Source of the DNA: Bacteroidia bacterium
Lineage (GTDB): Bacteria; Bacteroidota; Bacteroidia; Flavobacteriales; Flavobacteriaceae
DNA length: 64,000 bases
Assembly: GCA_030428865.1 (NCBI GenBank)
Contig: JAUIEK010000004.1
Coordinates: 267,780 to 331,779, forward strand
Direction: 5' to 3'
A model generated the notes under the pieces. It had not been told where the DNA came from, searched no databases, and was given only the letters and a program-made list of their open reading frames with translations. This document shows positions 41,540 through 50,496 of the stretch, piece after piece (position 1 is the first letter of the stretch; each line of letters opens with the position of its first letter). Both the position numbers and the translations under genes were made by a program.

Positions 41540-42675
41540 CACCAGCAGATAGATTACAAACCATTCAAGAATATTACTTTTCGCAAAAACTTAGAGAAGT
41601 AAAAATGTTGCAGGCTCAAGGTAAACCGATTATAAATATGGGTGTAGGAAGCCCAGATTTATTACCTTCAAAACGAGTTGTTCAAGCAATTCAGCAGGCA
41701 GTTGTAGAACCCAATGCACATCAATATCAAAGTTATATTGGATTGCCTGAATTTAGAAGTGCAATCACAGATTTTTACAATCGATTTTTTAATGTTTCAT
41801 TAAATACAGAAAAAGAAATATTACCATTGATGGGAAGCAAGGAAGGAATTCTGCATATTTCCTTAGCCTTTTTAAATTTAGGAGATAAAGTGCTGATTCC
41901 GAATCCAGGATATCCAACCTATGCTTCTGTAACAAAACTAGTAGGCGCAACTCCGGTTTTTTATGAATTAGACGCAAAAACAAACTGGCTTCCCAATCTC
42001 GAAGAACTAGAAAAAACAGATTTATCAAAAGTTAAAATGATGTGGATAAGCTATCCACACATGCCAACAGGTGCAAAAGCCAATAAGAAATTTTATCAAG
42101 ATTTGGTGAGTTTTGCTACACGAAATTCTATTCTGTTGATAAATGACAATCCGTATAGTTTTATTTTAAATGATACTCCAACAAGTATATTGTCTGTAAA
42201 AGGAGCTAAAGAAGTTGCTTTAGAGTTAAACTCATTAAGCAAATCATTTAATATGGCGGGTTGGAGAGTAGGAATGCTCTTAGGAAATGAACAATTTTTA
42301 AAAGAAGTATTAAAAGTAAAAACACAACAAGATTCAGGAATGTTTTATGGTATTCAAAAAGGTGCAATAGAAGCCTTAAAAACAAATCAGTTATGGTTTG
42401 ATTCGATCAATGAAATATACAAAGAGCGAAGAAAACTCATCTGGAAATTCTTGGATAAACTAGGGTGTAGTTATAAAAAAGACTCTGTTGGTATGTTTGT
42501 TTGGGCAAAGATTCCGTTAGGCATTTCGTCAGAGGAAATGACAGATAAACTACTCTATGAGAAAAGTATTTTTGTAGCTTCTGGGACTGTTTTTGGATCA
42601 AAAGGAGAAGGATACATTCGTTTGTCATTATGTGTAGAGAAAAATCAAATTAAAGAAGCAATCAGCAGATTATAA
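41536..42675 (+). CDS. Class I/II PLP aminotransferase (aromatic operon)
   Basis: 379 residues. INMGVGSPDLLPSKRVVQAI, IPNPGYPTYAS, INDNPYSFIL and the Schiff-base lysine in LNSLSKSFNMAGWRVGMLLG. The family includes aromatic and LL-diaminopimelate aminotransferases; the operon points to transamination of phenylpyruvate and hydroxyphenylpyruvate. It overlaps pheA by 4 nt. The next gene, DAHP synthase/chorismate mutase, begins 69 nt later; no prephenate dehydrogenase gene lies between them. Confidence 0.88.
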   Translation: MTPADRLQTIQEYYFSQKLREVKMLQAQGKPIINMGVGSPDLLPSKRVVQAIQQAVVEPNAHQYQSYIGLPEFRSAITDFYNRFFNVSLNTEKEILPLMGSKEGILHISLAFLNLGDKVLIPNPGYPTYASVTKLVGATPVFYELDAKTNWLPNLEELEKTDLSKVKMMWISYPHMPTGAKANKKFYQDLVSFATRNSILLINDNPYSFILNDTPTSILSVKGAKEVALELNSLSKSFNMAGWRVGMLLGNEQFLKEVLKVKTQQDSGMFYGIQKGAIEALKTNQLWFDSINEIYKERRKLIWKFLDKLGCSYKKDSVGMFVWAKIPLGISSEEMTDKLLYEKSIFVASGTVFGSKGEGYIRLSLCVEKNQIKEAISRL

Positions 42676-42744
42676 CAAAAAATATATTAGAACTTTGTAA
42701 GAAGCTCAATGAGTTAAAGTAACAACACAAAATATTTAAATCGC

Positions 42745-43827
42745 ATGGAAAATAAAAAAGAGCTGCGAACGTGGCTAGATGATTTTGGCTTAAGCCATCC
42801 GTTAGTAATAGCAGGGCCTTGTAGCGCGGAAACAGAAGAGCAAGTGCTAACAATTGCCCATGAACTAAAAAATACAGATGCCACAGTATTGCGAGCTGGA
42901 ATTTGGAAACCGCGAACAAGACCTGGAAATTTTGAAGGAGTTGGTTCGTTGGGTTTAAAGTGGTTAAAAAAAGCCAAAGACGAAACGGGAATGTTAACCT
43001 CAACAGAAGTAGCCAACCCTACTCATGTAGATTTAGCTTTAGAGCACGATGTAGATATTTTGTGGTTGGGAGCCAGAACAACTGTTAGTCCTTTTATTGT
43101 ACAAGAAATTGCAGAATCGTTAAAAGGAACAGATAAAATTGTATTGGTTAAAAATCCGGTTAATCCTGATTTACCACTTTGGCTAGGAGCAATAGAGAGA
43201 TTGTATAAATCGGATATCGAAAAAATAGGAGCTATCCACAGAGGATTTTCAACATACGAAAAAACACGATATCGAAACAATCCAAACTGGCAAATTCCTA
43301 TTGAATTGCAAACACGTTTTCCAGATTTGCCTTTAATCTGTGATCCTTCTCATATTGCTGGTAGGCGAGATATTGTGTTTGATATTTGCCAAACAGCACT
43401 TGATTTGAATTTTGATGGATTAATGGTAGAAACACATCATAATCCAGATAAAGCATGGTCGGATGCGCAACAGCAAATTACACCGGCAACTCTTGTCAAA
43501 ATGATGGAAGATCTTCGTATCCGAAAATCTACAGATACAGAAGCTGATTATAGAAACGCATTAAATACATTGAGAACTCAAATTGATGTAATCGATCATC
43601 AAGTAATTGAAATGTTGGGTAAACGAATGAAAGTTGCAGATGAAATAGGATTACTTAAAAAAGAGAAAAACGTAGCTGTACTACAAACAAGAAGATGGAA
43701 CGAAATACTAGGAAAAATGATTTTAGAAGGAGAGCAAAATAATTTGAGCGAAGAATTTGTGCTTCGTGTTTTTAAAGCAATACATCAAGAATCTATTAAT
43801 CATCAAGAAAAAGTGATAAAAGGATAG
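42745..43827 (+). CDS. aroG: Bifunctional DAHP synthase / chorismate mutase
   Basis: 360 residues. N-terminal DAHP synthase of the KDO8P-synthase-like class: PLVIAGPCSAETEEQV, LRAGIWKPRTRPGNFEG, CDPSHIAGRRDIV, MVETHHNPDKAWSDAQQQITP. C-terminal AroQ chorismate mutase from about 275: LNTLRTQIDVIDHQVIEMLGKRMKVADEIGLLKKEKNV. It condenses PEP and erythrose-4-phosphate and also forms prephenate, linking entry into the shikimate pathway with the Phe/Tyr branch. It ends the operon at a bidirectional terminator. Confidence 0.95.
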   Translation: MENKKELRTWLDDFGLSHPLVIAGPCSAETEEQVLTIAHELKNTDATVLRAGIWKPRTRPGNFEGVGSLGLKWLKKAKDETGMLTSTEVANPTHVDLALEHDVDILWLGARTTVSPFIVQEIAESLKGTDKIVLVKNPVNPDLPLWLGAIERLYKSDIEKIGAIHRGFSTYEKTRYRNNPNWQIPIELQTRFPDLPLICDPSHIAGRRDIVFDICQTALDLNFDGLMVETHHNPDKAWSDAQQQITPATLVKMMEDLRIRKSTDTEADYRNALNTLRTQIDVIDHQVIEMLGKRMKVADEIGLLKKEKNVAVLQTRRWNEILGKMILEGEQNNLSEEFVLRVFKAIHQESINHQEKVIKG

Positions 43828-43832
43828 AAAAT

Positions 43833-43858
43833 AAAAAAGTGGCCTAAGCCACTTTTTT
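43833..43858. terminator. Bidirectional terminator
   Basis: AAAAAAGTGGC (43833-43843) pairs perfectly with GCCACTTTTTT (43848-43858), loop CTAA. It serves the aromatic operon and the convergent secreted-protein gene; its last 2 bases fall in that gene's stop codon. Confidence 0.93.
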
Positions 43859-44507
43859 ATTTCTTTTTAGTATATGCTAATCTTCTTGAGGCTTTTCTCA
43901 TTAGCCTATTTATTAAATCTTCAGGACTGCTTCCAATAGAGCCTGCTACTTTTTTATTGTAATTCCATAATAGTTCTCCGTCTATAGCGTTGTGAACTTT
44001 CATGTTAACAACTGCAGAATTGGTAGCTCCCCAAAAACCTATTAATATACCTAGTGCAGCAGAAGCTCCTTCAGACATAGGTTTATTTGTTTGAAAAGTT
44101 CCTGAAATGATGGCATCTACCCCAATTATTTTTGCTAATTCTTCAGGTGTATATTGCTCTAAGTTGTCTTGATTTATTCCTTTTTTAGCTAGAATTGCAG
44201 TTGTTTTTGCTGGGTCTTGAACGTCTATGTCTGTTAACTTTCCTCTTTTCTTTCTTTTTAAGAACCAAGAATACATAGATGTTTGAATCATCTTTCCTTC
44301 ATTTTTTGCTAAAGATTCTAGCTGCTCTTCAGTCATTTTAGCCATTTGTTTAGGTCGTAACTTTACTGTTGCTTTAAAAGGAATAATTCCTATTACTTTG
44401 TGGTTTTTAGCAATCTCATCAAAGTTGGGATTTTCATATAAACTTGTTTGAGCAGTTGCTGCAATAGAAGAAAGGACAAATGTAAAAAGTAAAATAATTT
44501 TTCTCAT
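43857..44507 (-). CDS. Secreted protein of unknown function
   Basis: 216 residues. Signal peptide MRKIILLFTFVLSSIAATAQ with an AxA-type cleavage site. The mature part has VIGIIPFKATVKLRPKQM, ELAKIIGVDAIISGTFQT and NMKVHNAIDGELLWNYNKKV. This pattern is found in periplasmic or outer membrane proteins related to the CsgG/GNA1162 fold (IPF...GVDAIISG...DGELLW). The function is not known. Stop overlaps the shared terminator. Confidence 0.72.
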   Translation of the reverse strand: MRKIILLFTFVLSSIAATAQTSLYENPNFDEIAKNHKVIGIIPFKATVKLRPKQMAKMTEEQLESLAKNEGKMIQTSMYSWFLKRKKRGKLTDIDVQDPAKTTAILAKKGINQDNLEQYTPEELAKIIGVDAIISGTFQTNKPMSEGASAALGILIGFWGATNSAVVNMKVHNAIDGELLWNYNKKVAGSIGSSPEDLINRLMRKASRRLAYTKKK

Positions 44508-44564
44508 AACTTTTAAATAAAATTGAATGGCGAATATATTACTTTAATTTCTAATTTAGCAATG

Positions 44565-45506
44565 ATGACAGGTATCGTTTATAAATCTACAGGCAGTTGG
44601 TATTGGGTAATGTTCAAAGAAATATTATTCAAATGCAGGATAAAAGGGAAATTCCGAATAAAAGGAATTAAAAGCACCAACCCGATAGCAGTTGGTGATC
44701 GAGTAGATTTTTATACTGAAACCATTGGAGATGAAGAAACAGGAATAATTACTCATATTCACGATCGAAAAAATTATATTGTAAGAAAATCAGTAAACCT
44801 TTCTAAGCAAACACATATTATTGCTGCAAATATTGATCAAGCATTTTTATTGGTTACCATCACAAATCCACCAACATTAACAACATTTATTGATCGTTTT
44901 CTGGCTACGGCAGAAGCTTATTCGATTCAAGCAATTTTGGTTTTTAATAAAATGGATATGTATAGTATAGAGGAAAAAGCAGAAGTTCTGTATTTAAAAG
45001 ATATTTATGAATCAGTTGGATATACATGTATTGAAGTTTCTGCTACAGAAGAGAAAAACATAGATAAGATTAAAGCGATGATGCGAGGAAAAGTGAATGT
45101 ATTTGCAGGTCATTCTGGAGTGGGAAAATCAACATTGGTAAATGCAATTGAACCATCCTTAAAATTGAAAACACAAGAAATATCAGAACAACATAAACAA
45201 GGGCAACATACCACAACTTTTGCTGAAATGTTTGACTTGTCTTTTGATGCTAAAATTATAGATACTCCTGGGATTAAAGGTTTCGGTGTAGTTGACATGG
45301 AAAACGAAGAAATAGGAGATTATTTTCCAGAGTTTTTTGCTTTGAAACAAAATTGTAAGTTTAATAACTGCATTCATGTTAACGAACCTCAATGTGCGGT
45401 TAAAGAAGCGTTAGAAGACGAAAAAATTTCATGGTCTCGATATAAAAGTTATCTGCAAATACTAGAAGGAGAAGAAGAAAACTACAGAACAGATAATTGG
45501 GATTAA
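44565..45506 (+). CDS. rsgA: Ribosome small subunit GTPase RsgA
   Basis: 313 residues from the ATG at 44565, preferred over the upstream ATG at 44523 because MTGIVYKSTGSWYWV matches the usual family N-terminus. An OB-fold with KGKFRIKGIKSTNPIAVGDRV is followed by circularly permuted GTPase motifs (NKMD, GHSGVGKSTL, DTPGIKGFG) and a C-terminal zinc site CKFNNCIHVNEPQC. It assists late maturation of the 30S subunit. Next gene dtd begins 4 nt after the stop. Confidence 0.95.
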   Translation: MTGIVYKSTGSWYWVMFKEILFKCRIKGKFRIKGIKSTNPIAVGDRVDFYTETIGDEETGIITHIHDRKNYIVRKSVNLSKQTHIIAANIDQAFLLVTITNPPTLTTFIDRFLATAEAYSIQAILVFNKMDMYSIEEKAEVLYLKDIYESVGYTCIEVSATEEKNIDKIKAMMRGKVNVFAGHSGVGKSTLVNAIEPSLKLKTQEISEQHKQGQHTTTFAEMFDLSFDAKIIDTPGIKGFGVVDMENEEIGDYFPEFFALKQNCKFNNCIHVNEPQCAVKEALEDEKISWSRYKSYLQILEGEEENYRTDNWD

Positions 45507-45510
45507 ATTT

Positions 45511-45963
45511 ATGAAAGTAGTTATTCAAAGAGTTTTAAAGTCGAGTGTAACTATAGACGGAGAAATTGTTGCCGCTATAGAATCAGGATTATTGATTTTG
45601 CTTGGAATTGTTCCAGAAGATTCTCAAGAAGATATTAACTGGTTAGTTACTAAGATTGCAAATCTTCGTATTTTTAATGATATAGAAGGAGTTATGAATT
45701 TGTCTCTGCGAGATATTAATGGAGAAGTTATAGTTGTTAGCCAATTTACTTTGCATGCAACTACTAAAAAAGGTAATAGGCCTAGTTATATTGCGGCTGC
45801 TAAACCAGATGTAGCTGTGCCTATTTATGAAAAATTTGTTGCTGATCTTGAAAAAACGCTCAATAAAAAAGTACAAACAGGCAAGTTTGGTGCAGACATG
45901 AAAGTGAAATTAATTAATGACGGACCTGTAACAATTATAATTGATACAAAAGATAAAAAATAA
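45511..45963 (+). CDS. dtd: D-aminoacyl-tRNA deacylase
   Basis: 150 residues, full length. MKVVIQRVLKSSVTIDGEIV, the catalytic SQFTLHATTKKGNRPSY segment, FGADMKVKLINDGPVTIIID with the Gly-cisPro motif (GP). It removes D-amino acids and glycine from mischarged tRNA. Only 4 nt after rsgA; the two form a small housekeeping operon. Confidence 0.97.
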   Translation: MKVVIQRVLKSSVTIDGEIVAAIESGLLILLGIVPEDSQEDINWLVTKIANLRIFNDIEGVMNLSLRDINGEVIVVSQFTLHATTKKGNRPSYIAAAKPDVAVPIYEKFVADLEKTLNKKVQTGKFGADMKVKLINDGPVTIIIDTKDKK

Positions 45964-45996
45964 TTCATTTATTTATTTCCCATGGAATTTATTTTG

Positions 45997-46004
45997 TATA
46001 TTTG
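45997..46004 (+). promoter_or_regulatory. -7 element of the YceI gene
   Basis: TATATTTG, full match to the -7 consensus, 35 nt before the ATG at 46040. It lies between two CCATGG palindromes (starting at 45980 and 46005). No clear -33 TTG. Confidence 0.45.
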
Positions 46005-46039
46005 CCATGGAAAATAAAATTTAAAAACCAACAAAAATT

Positions 46040-46684
46040 ATGAAAAAAATAGTTCTCACTTTAGCACTGGTTTCAGTAGCATTTCTTTCTTGTAAAGAAG
46101 GAAAAAAAGAAAAATTAGCAGTTAATGATAAAATGGTAGAAGAAGTAGAGGTGGTAGTTGTTGAAAATAATGTAGATACAGAATCTTCTGTTTTGTATTG
46201 GGAAGGAAGTAAACCTACAGGAACTCATAACGGAACAGTAAAAATTAAAAAAGGTTCTTTGGTTGTAGAAGATGGAGAAATTCAATCTGGCGAATTCCTA
46301 ATTGATATGTCTTCAATTGTTTGTTTAGATCTTAAAGATTCTGATTACGGTAAAAAGCTGGAAGGACACTTAAAATCATCAGATTTCTTTGATGTTGCTA
46401 AGTATCCAGTTTCTAAATTTGTTATCACTTCTGTTGAAGATGAAGATGGCGAGTTGGCTATTACAGGAAATTTAACAATTAAAGACGTTACAAAAAGTAT
46501 AACTATTCCTGCTAATCTAGAAGAAGAGGATAATGGGGTTATTACGTTAACAAGTGATGAATTTAGTATAGACCGATCTGAATTTAACGTAAAGTATGGC
46601 TCTAAAAAGTTTTTTGATAATCTTAAAGATAAATTTATTAGTGACCTAATGGAAATGTCTTTTGTTATCAAAACGAAGGAATAG
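46040..46684 (+). CDS. YceI-family lipoprotein
   Basis: 214 residues. Lipoprotein signal MKKIVLTLALVSVAFLSC with Cys18, an acidic linker, then a YceI lipocalin-like beta barrel: SSVLYWEGSKPTGTHNGTVKIKKGSLVVEDGEI, DSDYGKKLEGHLKSSDFFDVAKYPVSKFVITSV, TGNLTIKDVTKSITIPANL. YceI proteins bind isoprenoid-like ligands in the periplasm. Monocistronic, closed by a bidirectional terminator. Confidence 0.92.
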   Translation: MKKIVLTLALVSVAFLSCKEGKKEKLAVNDKMVEEVEVVVVENNVDTESSVLYWEGSKPTGTHNGTVKIKKGSLVVEDGEIQSGEFLIDMSSIVCLDLKDSDYGKKLEGHLKSSDFFDVAKYPVSKFVITSVEDEDGELAITGNLTIKDVTKSITIPANLEEEDNGVITLTSDEFSIDRSEFNVKYGSKKFFDNLKDKFISDLMEMSFVIKTKE

Positions 46685-46707
46685 TAAAAATTTAACTTTT
46701 GATATAT

Positions 46708-46742
46708 AAAACCCTTGAAAATTTTGTTTTCAGGGGTTTTTA
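46708..46742. terminator. Bidirectional terminator
   Basis: AAAACCCTTGAAAA (46708-46721) pairs with TTTTCAGGGGTTTT (46727-46740), one G-U, between the convergent YceI and Lrp genes. Confidence 0.9.
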
Positions 46743-46743
46743 A

Positions 46744-47196
46744 TTATAAAACAATTTCTGTTGTATTTTTCACTTCTCCAATTGTAAAGATGGAGTGAGT
46801 ACTTCCAATGTGCTCTATCGTAGTTAGTTTTGTAACCATAAACTCTCGGTAAGCACTCATGTCTTTTACATAGATTTTTAGTATGTAGTCGTAATCTCCA
46901 CTTACATGAAAACACTCTGTAACTTCATCAAGCTTTAAGATTTCTTTTTCAAAATGAGATAAGTATTCTTTTGAATGCTTTGATAGTTTTACGTGGCAAA
47001 AAATAAGAAAAGACCGCGCTACTTTATCCTTATTAACAAGTGCGACGTATTTTTTTATAACACCTTCTTTTTCTAGTTTTTTTATACGTTCGTAAGTTGC
47101 TGTAACAGATAAGTTAAGTTTTAACGACAATTGTTTTGTGGTTTGCTTACTGTCTTTTTGTAAAAAATGAATGAGTTTTTTATCAATTATATCCAA
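46744..47196 (-). CDS. Lrp/AsnC-family regulator
   Basis: 150 residues. N-terminal HTH: DIIDKKLIHFLQKDSKQTTKQLSLKLNLSVTATYERIKKLEKEGVIKKYVALVNK. C-terminal RAM/ACT domain: SFLIFCHVKL, CFHVSGDYDYILKIYVKDMSAYREFM. No ATG exists at the front; a TTG start is used, consistent with the ALDIIDKK-like family start. Divergent from a Cys/Met metabolism lyase gene, so it probably controls amino acid degradation in response to methionine or a related amino acid, as for other Lrp-paired genes. Confidence 0.92.
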   Translation of the reverse strand: MDIIDKKLIHFLQKDSKQTTKQLSLKLNLSVTATYERIKKLEKEGVIKKYVALVNKDKVARSFLIFCHVKLSKHSKEYLSHFEKEILKLDEVTECFHVSGDYDYILKIYVKDMSAYREFMVTKLTTIEHIGSTHSIFTIGEVKNTTEIVL

Positions 47197-47358
47197 TGCG
47201 CTAGGTTTTTTTTCTGTAAAAGAAAGAAATGTAGCTGTAAATTTAATTAAAAATCTACTTATTAAGAAAGTTATAGTTTTTTATTCTAAATTTTAATGTA
47301 ACAATTGATTAATAGTCTGCATAATCCTTATTTTGTTAAATAAAATAAATACGAAAAT

Positions 47359-48561
47359 ATGAGCTTTAATCCCGCAGATAAGATTCAAGATTTACAGTAC
47401 TTTGGAGAATTTGGAGGCGTAAACCCTTCTATTTCAGATTCATCTACCTACACCTTTTTATCAGCCAAAACAATGTTTGATACTTTTGAAGGTAACGCAG
47501 ACGGTTGTTATTTGTATTCGAGACATTCATCACCTAGCAATTTATATTTAGGAGAGGCATTAGCAGCTATGGAAGGTACAGAAACTGCCAATGTAGCAGC
47601 ATCTGGTATGGGAGCGATTACTCCCGTTTTGTTACAGTTATGTCAAGCAGGAGATCATATTGTTGCTAGCAGAACTATTTATGGCGGAACCTATGCTTTC
47701 CTAAAAAACTTTACGCCAAGAATCAATATTCAAACAAGTTTTGTAAATATCACGAAACTAGAAGCTGTAGAAGCAGCAATCACTGAAAACACAAAAGTTC
47801 TTTATTGCGAATCGGTAAGTAATCCGCTTCTGGAAGTAGCTGATATTAAAGCGCTTTCTGAGTTGGCTAAAAAATATAACTTAAAACTTGTGGTAGATAA
47901 TACATTTTCGCCATTATCAGTTGCTCCTGCAAAATTAGGAGCAGATGTTGTTGTGCATAGTTTAACAAAGTTTATAAATGGTTCATCAGATACGGTTGGC
48001 GGAGTAGTTTGCGGTACGCAAGAGTTTATTGATCAACTACGAAATGTAAACGATGGCGCTTCTATGTTGCTAGGATCCACTATGGATAGTTTGCGAGCTT
48101 CATCTATCTTAAAAAACTTACGAACACTTCATATAAGAATGAAGCAACATAGTACTAATGCGTTGTATTTAGCACAGCGTTTTGAAGAGGATGGGCTTAA
48201 AGTAGTATATCCAGGCTTAGAATCACATCCGTCTCACGAGTTGTTTAAAACTATGATGAATCCAGAATATGGTTATGGAGGAATGTTAACGATTGATGTA
48301 GGAAATCTTAAAAAAGCCAATGAATTAATGGAGCTAATGCAACACGAAAACTTAGGTTATTTAGCCGTTAGTTTAGGTTTTTATAAAACGTTATTTTCTG
48401 CGCCAGGATCTTCTACTTCTTCAGAGATTCCAGAAGAAGAACAACAAGAAATGGGATTAACAGATGGATTAATTCGATTTTCTATTGGACTAGATAATGA
48501 CATAGAAAGAACGTATTCTTTAATGAAAGGTTGCATGAAAAAAACGAAAATTTTATTATAA
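47359..48561 (+). CDS. PLP-dependent Cys/Met metabolism lyase, methionine gamma-lyase-like
   Basis: 400 residues. YSRHSSPSNLYLGEALAAMEGTE, ASGMGAITPVLLQL, SRTIYGGTYAFLKN, CESVSNPLLEVADI, PLP lysine Lys204 in HSLTKFINGSSDTVGG, and the C-terminal FSAPGSSTSSEIP (replacing the STTH of MetY-like enzymes). It is a different subfamily from the three trans-sulfuration enzymes at the start of the window. Methionine gamma-lyase is the best guess because of the divergent Lrp and the NhaC-type transporter downstream. However, the diagnostic active-site Cys of MGL (YGCTFAFL in known enzymes) is Gly here (YGGTYAFL), so another sulfur amino acid lyase is possible. Confidence 0.75.
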   Translation: MSFNPADKIQDLQYFGEFGGVNPSISDSSTYTFLSAKTMFDTFEGNADGCYLYSRHSSPSNLYLGEALAAMEGTETANVAASGMGAITPVLLQLCQAGDHIVASRTIYGGTYAFLKNFTPRINIQTSFVNITKLEAVEAAITENTKVLYCESVSNPLLEVADIKALSELAKKYNLKLVVDNTFSPLSVAPAKLGADVVVHSLTKFINGSSDTVGGVVCGTQEFIDQLRNVNDGASMLLGSTMDSLRASSILKNLRTLHIRMKQHSTNALYLAQRFEEDGLKVVYPGLESHPSHELFKTMMNPEYGYGGMLTIDVGNLKKANELMELMQHENLGYLAVSLGFYKTLFSAPGSSTSSEIPEEEQQEMGLTDGLIRFSIGLDNDIERTYSLMKGCMKKTKILL

Positions 48562-48679
48562 TGACTGAAGTTATAAATGAAGATTTCTGTTAATTTAATA
48601 ATGTTTTGTATGTAGAGAAATCTTTTCTATTTGTATAGCTCCCTCTAAAATCGTAACATTACGCTTCCAAAATACAAAT

Positions 48680-50146
48680 ATGAAAGAACAAGAAGGTAAT
48701 TCTAAAATAAGTATGCAAAATCAGCAAATCGGAAAGAATAAAGAGTTAAGCCTTTTTCAAGCTTTTATTCCTGTTATTATCTTAATGGGATTTTTAGCGT
48801 ATAACATCTTTTATGCTGATGGTGCTATGTTTGGAGATTATTCCAATCAATATATTCTTGTTATTGGAGGATTAGCAGCTGCTTTCGTAGGTTTCTTTAA
48901 TAAAGTGCATGTAGTAAAAATGTTATTGGAAGTTTGGGAAAATTGGCGCAGTATCATGATTCCTATTTTTATCCTTCTTTTAGTGGGAGCTTTAGCAGGT
49001 ACTTGGTTGGTGAGTGGAATTATTCCGGCAATGGTTTATTACGGATTACAAGTATTGAGCCCAGCAATATTTTTGCCAGCATCTGTGGTAATTTCTGCAA
49101 TTATTTCTATTGCAACAGGAAGTTCTTGGACAACCTCTGCAACTGTAGGAATTGCTTTAATTGGTATAGGAACCGCTCTAGGAATTCCTGCAGGGATGAT
49201 TGCAGGAGCTGTTATTTCAGGAGCCTATTTTGGAGATAAAATGTCGCCGCTTAGTGATACAACTAATCTGGCGCCAGCAATGGCAGGAACTGATTTGTTT
49301 ACACATATTAAGTACATGGCGTATACAACAGTACCAACTGTAATAATTACAATAATTGCTTTTGCTATTATGAGTTTTACGATTGATACAACAGGAAACG
49401 CAGATGTAAGTGGATTGCTACAAGCCATAAAAAATACATTTACAATTACACCTTGGTTATTTGTGGTTCCAGGAGTTGTTATTGGATTAATTTTGGTAAA
49501 AGCAAAACCTCTTTTTGCCTTAGGAGTTGGTGTGGTTCTAGCAGGTGTTTTCGCATTTATATATCAACCAGATATTTTGATGAGTTTATCCGATTCAAAA
49601 TTAGATTCGGTTATTCAAGCAGTTTTTACAGATGTTCAGGTAACAACTGAAAACGAAAAACTTACAGAATTGTTTAGTGCTGGAGGAATGATGGGAATGA
49701 CCTGGACAATTCTACTAATTCTTTGTGCAATGATTTTTGGAGGCGTAATGGATGCAATAGGAGCGTTATCTAAAATAACAAAAGCGTTACTTTCTTTAGC
49801 AAGTTCTGTTTTTGGCTTGTTTGCTAGTACAGTTGTAAGTTGTTTAGGTTTAAACGTTATTGCTTCTGATCAATATTTAGCAATCGTAATTCCAGGAAAA
49901 ATGTTTAAAAAAGCTTATGAAGACAAGCAATTAGCACCAGAAAACTTAAGTAGAACGTTAGAAGATTCGGGCACGGTTACCTCTGTTTTAATTCCTTGGA
50001 ATACTTGTGGAGCTTATCAATCGAGTGTATTAGGAGTAGGAGTAGGAGAATATTTCCTTTTTGCAATTTTTAATTGGCTATCTCCTTTTATGACCTTATT
50101 ATTTGCTGCTTTTAATATAAAAATAAGGCAGCTGATTAAGCGTTAG
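48680..50146 (+). CDS. NhaC-family antiporter or amino acid transporter
   Basis: 488 residues with about 12 membrane helices. NhaC hallmarks: VGALAGTWLVSGIIPAMVYYGL, GSSWTTSATVGIALIGIGTALGIPAGMIAGAVISGAYFGDKMSPLSDTTNLAPAMAGTDLFTHIKYM and LIPWNTCGAYQSSVLGVG. It should exchange Na+ and H+. A branch of NhaC-like proteins (MetT) carries methionine, and its place next to the lyase and Lrp genes makes such a role possible. Inner membrane; start chosen at the first ATG, with a hydrophilic N-terminal 25 residues. Confidence 0.88.
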   Translation: MKEQEGNSKISMQNQQIGKNKELSLFQAFIPVIILMGFLAYNIFYADGAMFGDYSNQYILVIGGLAAAFVGFFNKVHVVKMLLEVWENWRSIMIPIFILLLVGALAGTWLVSGIIPAMVYYGLQVLSPAIFLPASVVISAIISIATGSSWTTSATVGIALIGIGTALGIPAGMIAGAVISGAYFGDKMSPLSDTTNLAPAMAGTDLFTHIKYMAYTTVPTVIITIIAFAIMSFTIDTTGNADVSGLLQAIKNTFTITPWLFVVPGVVIGLILVKAKPLFALGVGVVLAGVFAFIYQPDILMSLSDSKLDSVIQAVFTDVQVTTENEKLTELFSAGGMMGMTWTILLILCAMIFGGVMDAIGALSKITKALLSLASSVFGLFASTVVSCLGLNVIASDQYLAIVIPGKMFKKAYEDKQLAPENLSRTLEDSGTVTSVLIPWNTCGAYQSSVLGVGVGEYFLFAIFNWLSPFMTLLFAAFNIKIRQLIKR

Positions 50147-50151
50147 AACTT

Positions 50152-50385
50152 TTACTTCCGTAATTTTCCTATTACAATTCCTGAGAGAGATATTAATAAA
50201 AGTATCCATGGAGTTCCGTGGAGTAGAATGTCAAAATAATCCATAGGTTTCATAGCATTAGGACCGCTAAATGCTTCGCCTCCTAAAATCCATTGTATTT
50301 TACCTATAATATGTGGTGGATTAAAAAGAGCTAATCCAACAGTAAGGCTAGCTATTAAAAATAATTTCCAGTGTTTTTTTAGCAT
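50152..50385 (-). CDS. Small membrane protein, unknown
   Basis: 77 residues with two hydrophobic segments (LFLIASLTVGLALF near the N-terminus and TPWILLLISLSGIVIGKL at the end), separated by WILGGEAFSGPNAMKPMDYFDILLHG. Converges on the NhaC gene with a 5-nt gap. Plausible two-helix inner membrane protein; no known family. Confidence 0.6.
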   Translation of the reverse strand: MLKKHWKLFLIASLTVGLALFNPPHIIGKIQWILGGEAFSGPNAMKPMDYFDILLHGTPWILLLISLSGIVIGKLRK

Positions 50386-50496
50386 TTTTATTAGCGCATT
50401 TTTTATGATTTTTTTCGGGAAAGTACGCAGCTGAAATTAGCCGTTTGTTTTATTTTTCCTTAACAATTGAATTATAGTCATTGTTGGTAAATTGTT

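Noticed and set aside
42662..43016. Minus-strand ORFs of 100-113 codons over the aroG start
   Set aside because: They are antisense to well conserved DAHP synthase motifs and have no protein-like features.
44523..44564. Upstream ATG of rsgA
   Set aside because: Residues before MTGIVYKSTGSWY do not resemble the family N-terminus and start only 15 nt after the divergent gene's start codon.
48934..49239. Plus-strand alternative frame in the NhaC gene (101 codons)
   Set aside because: Cys/Phe/Arg-rich out-of-frame reading of membrane helices.
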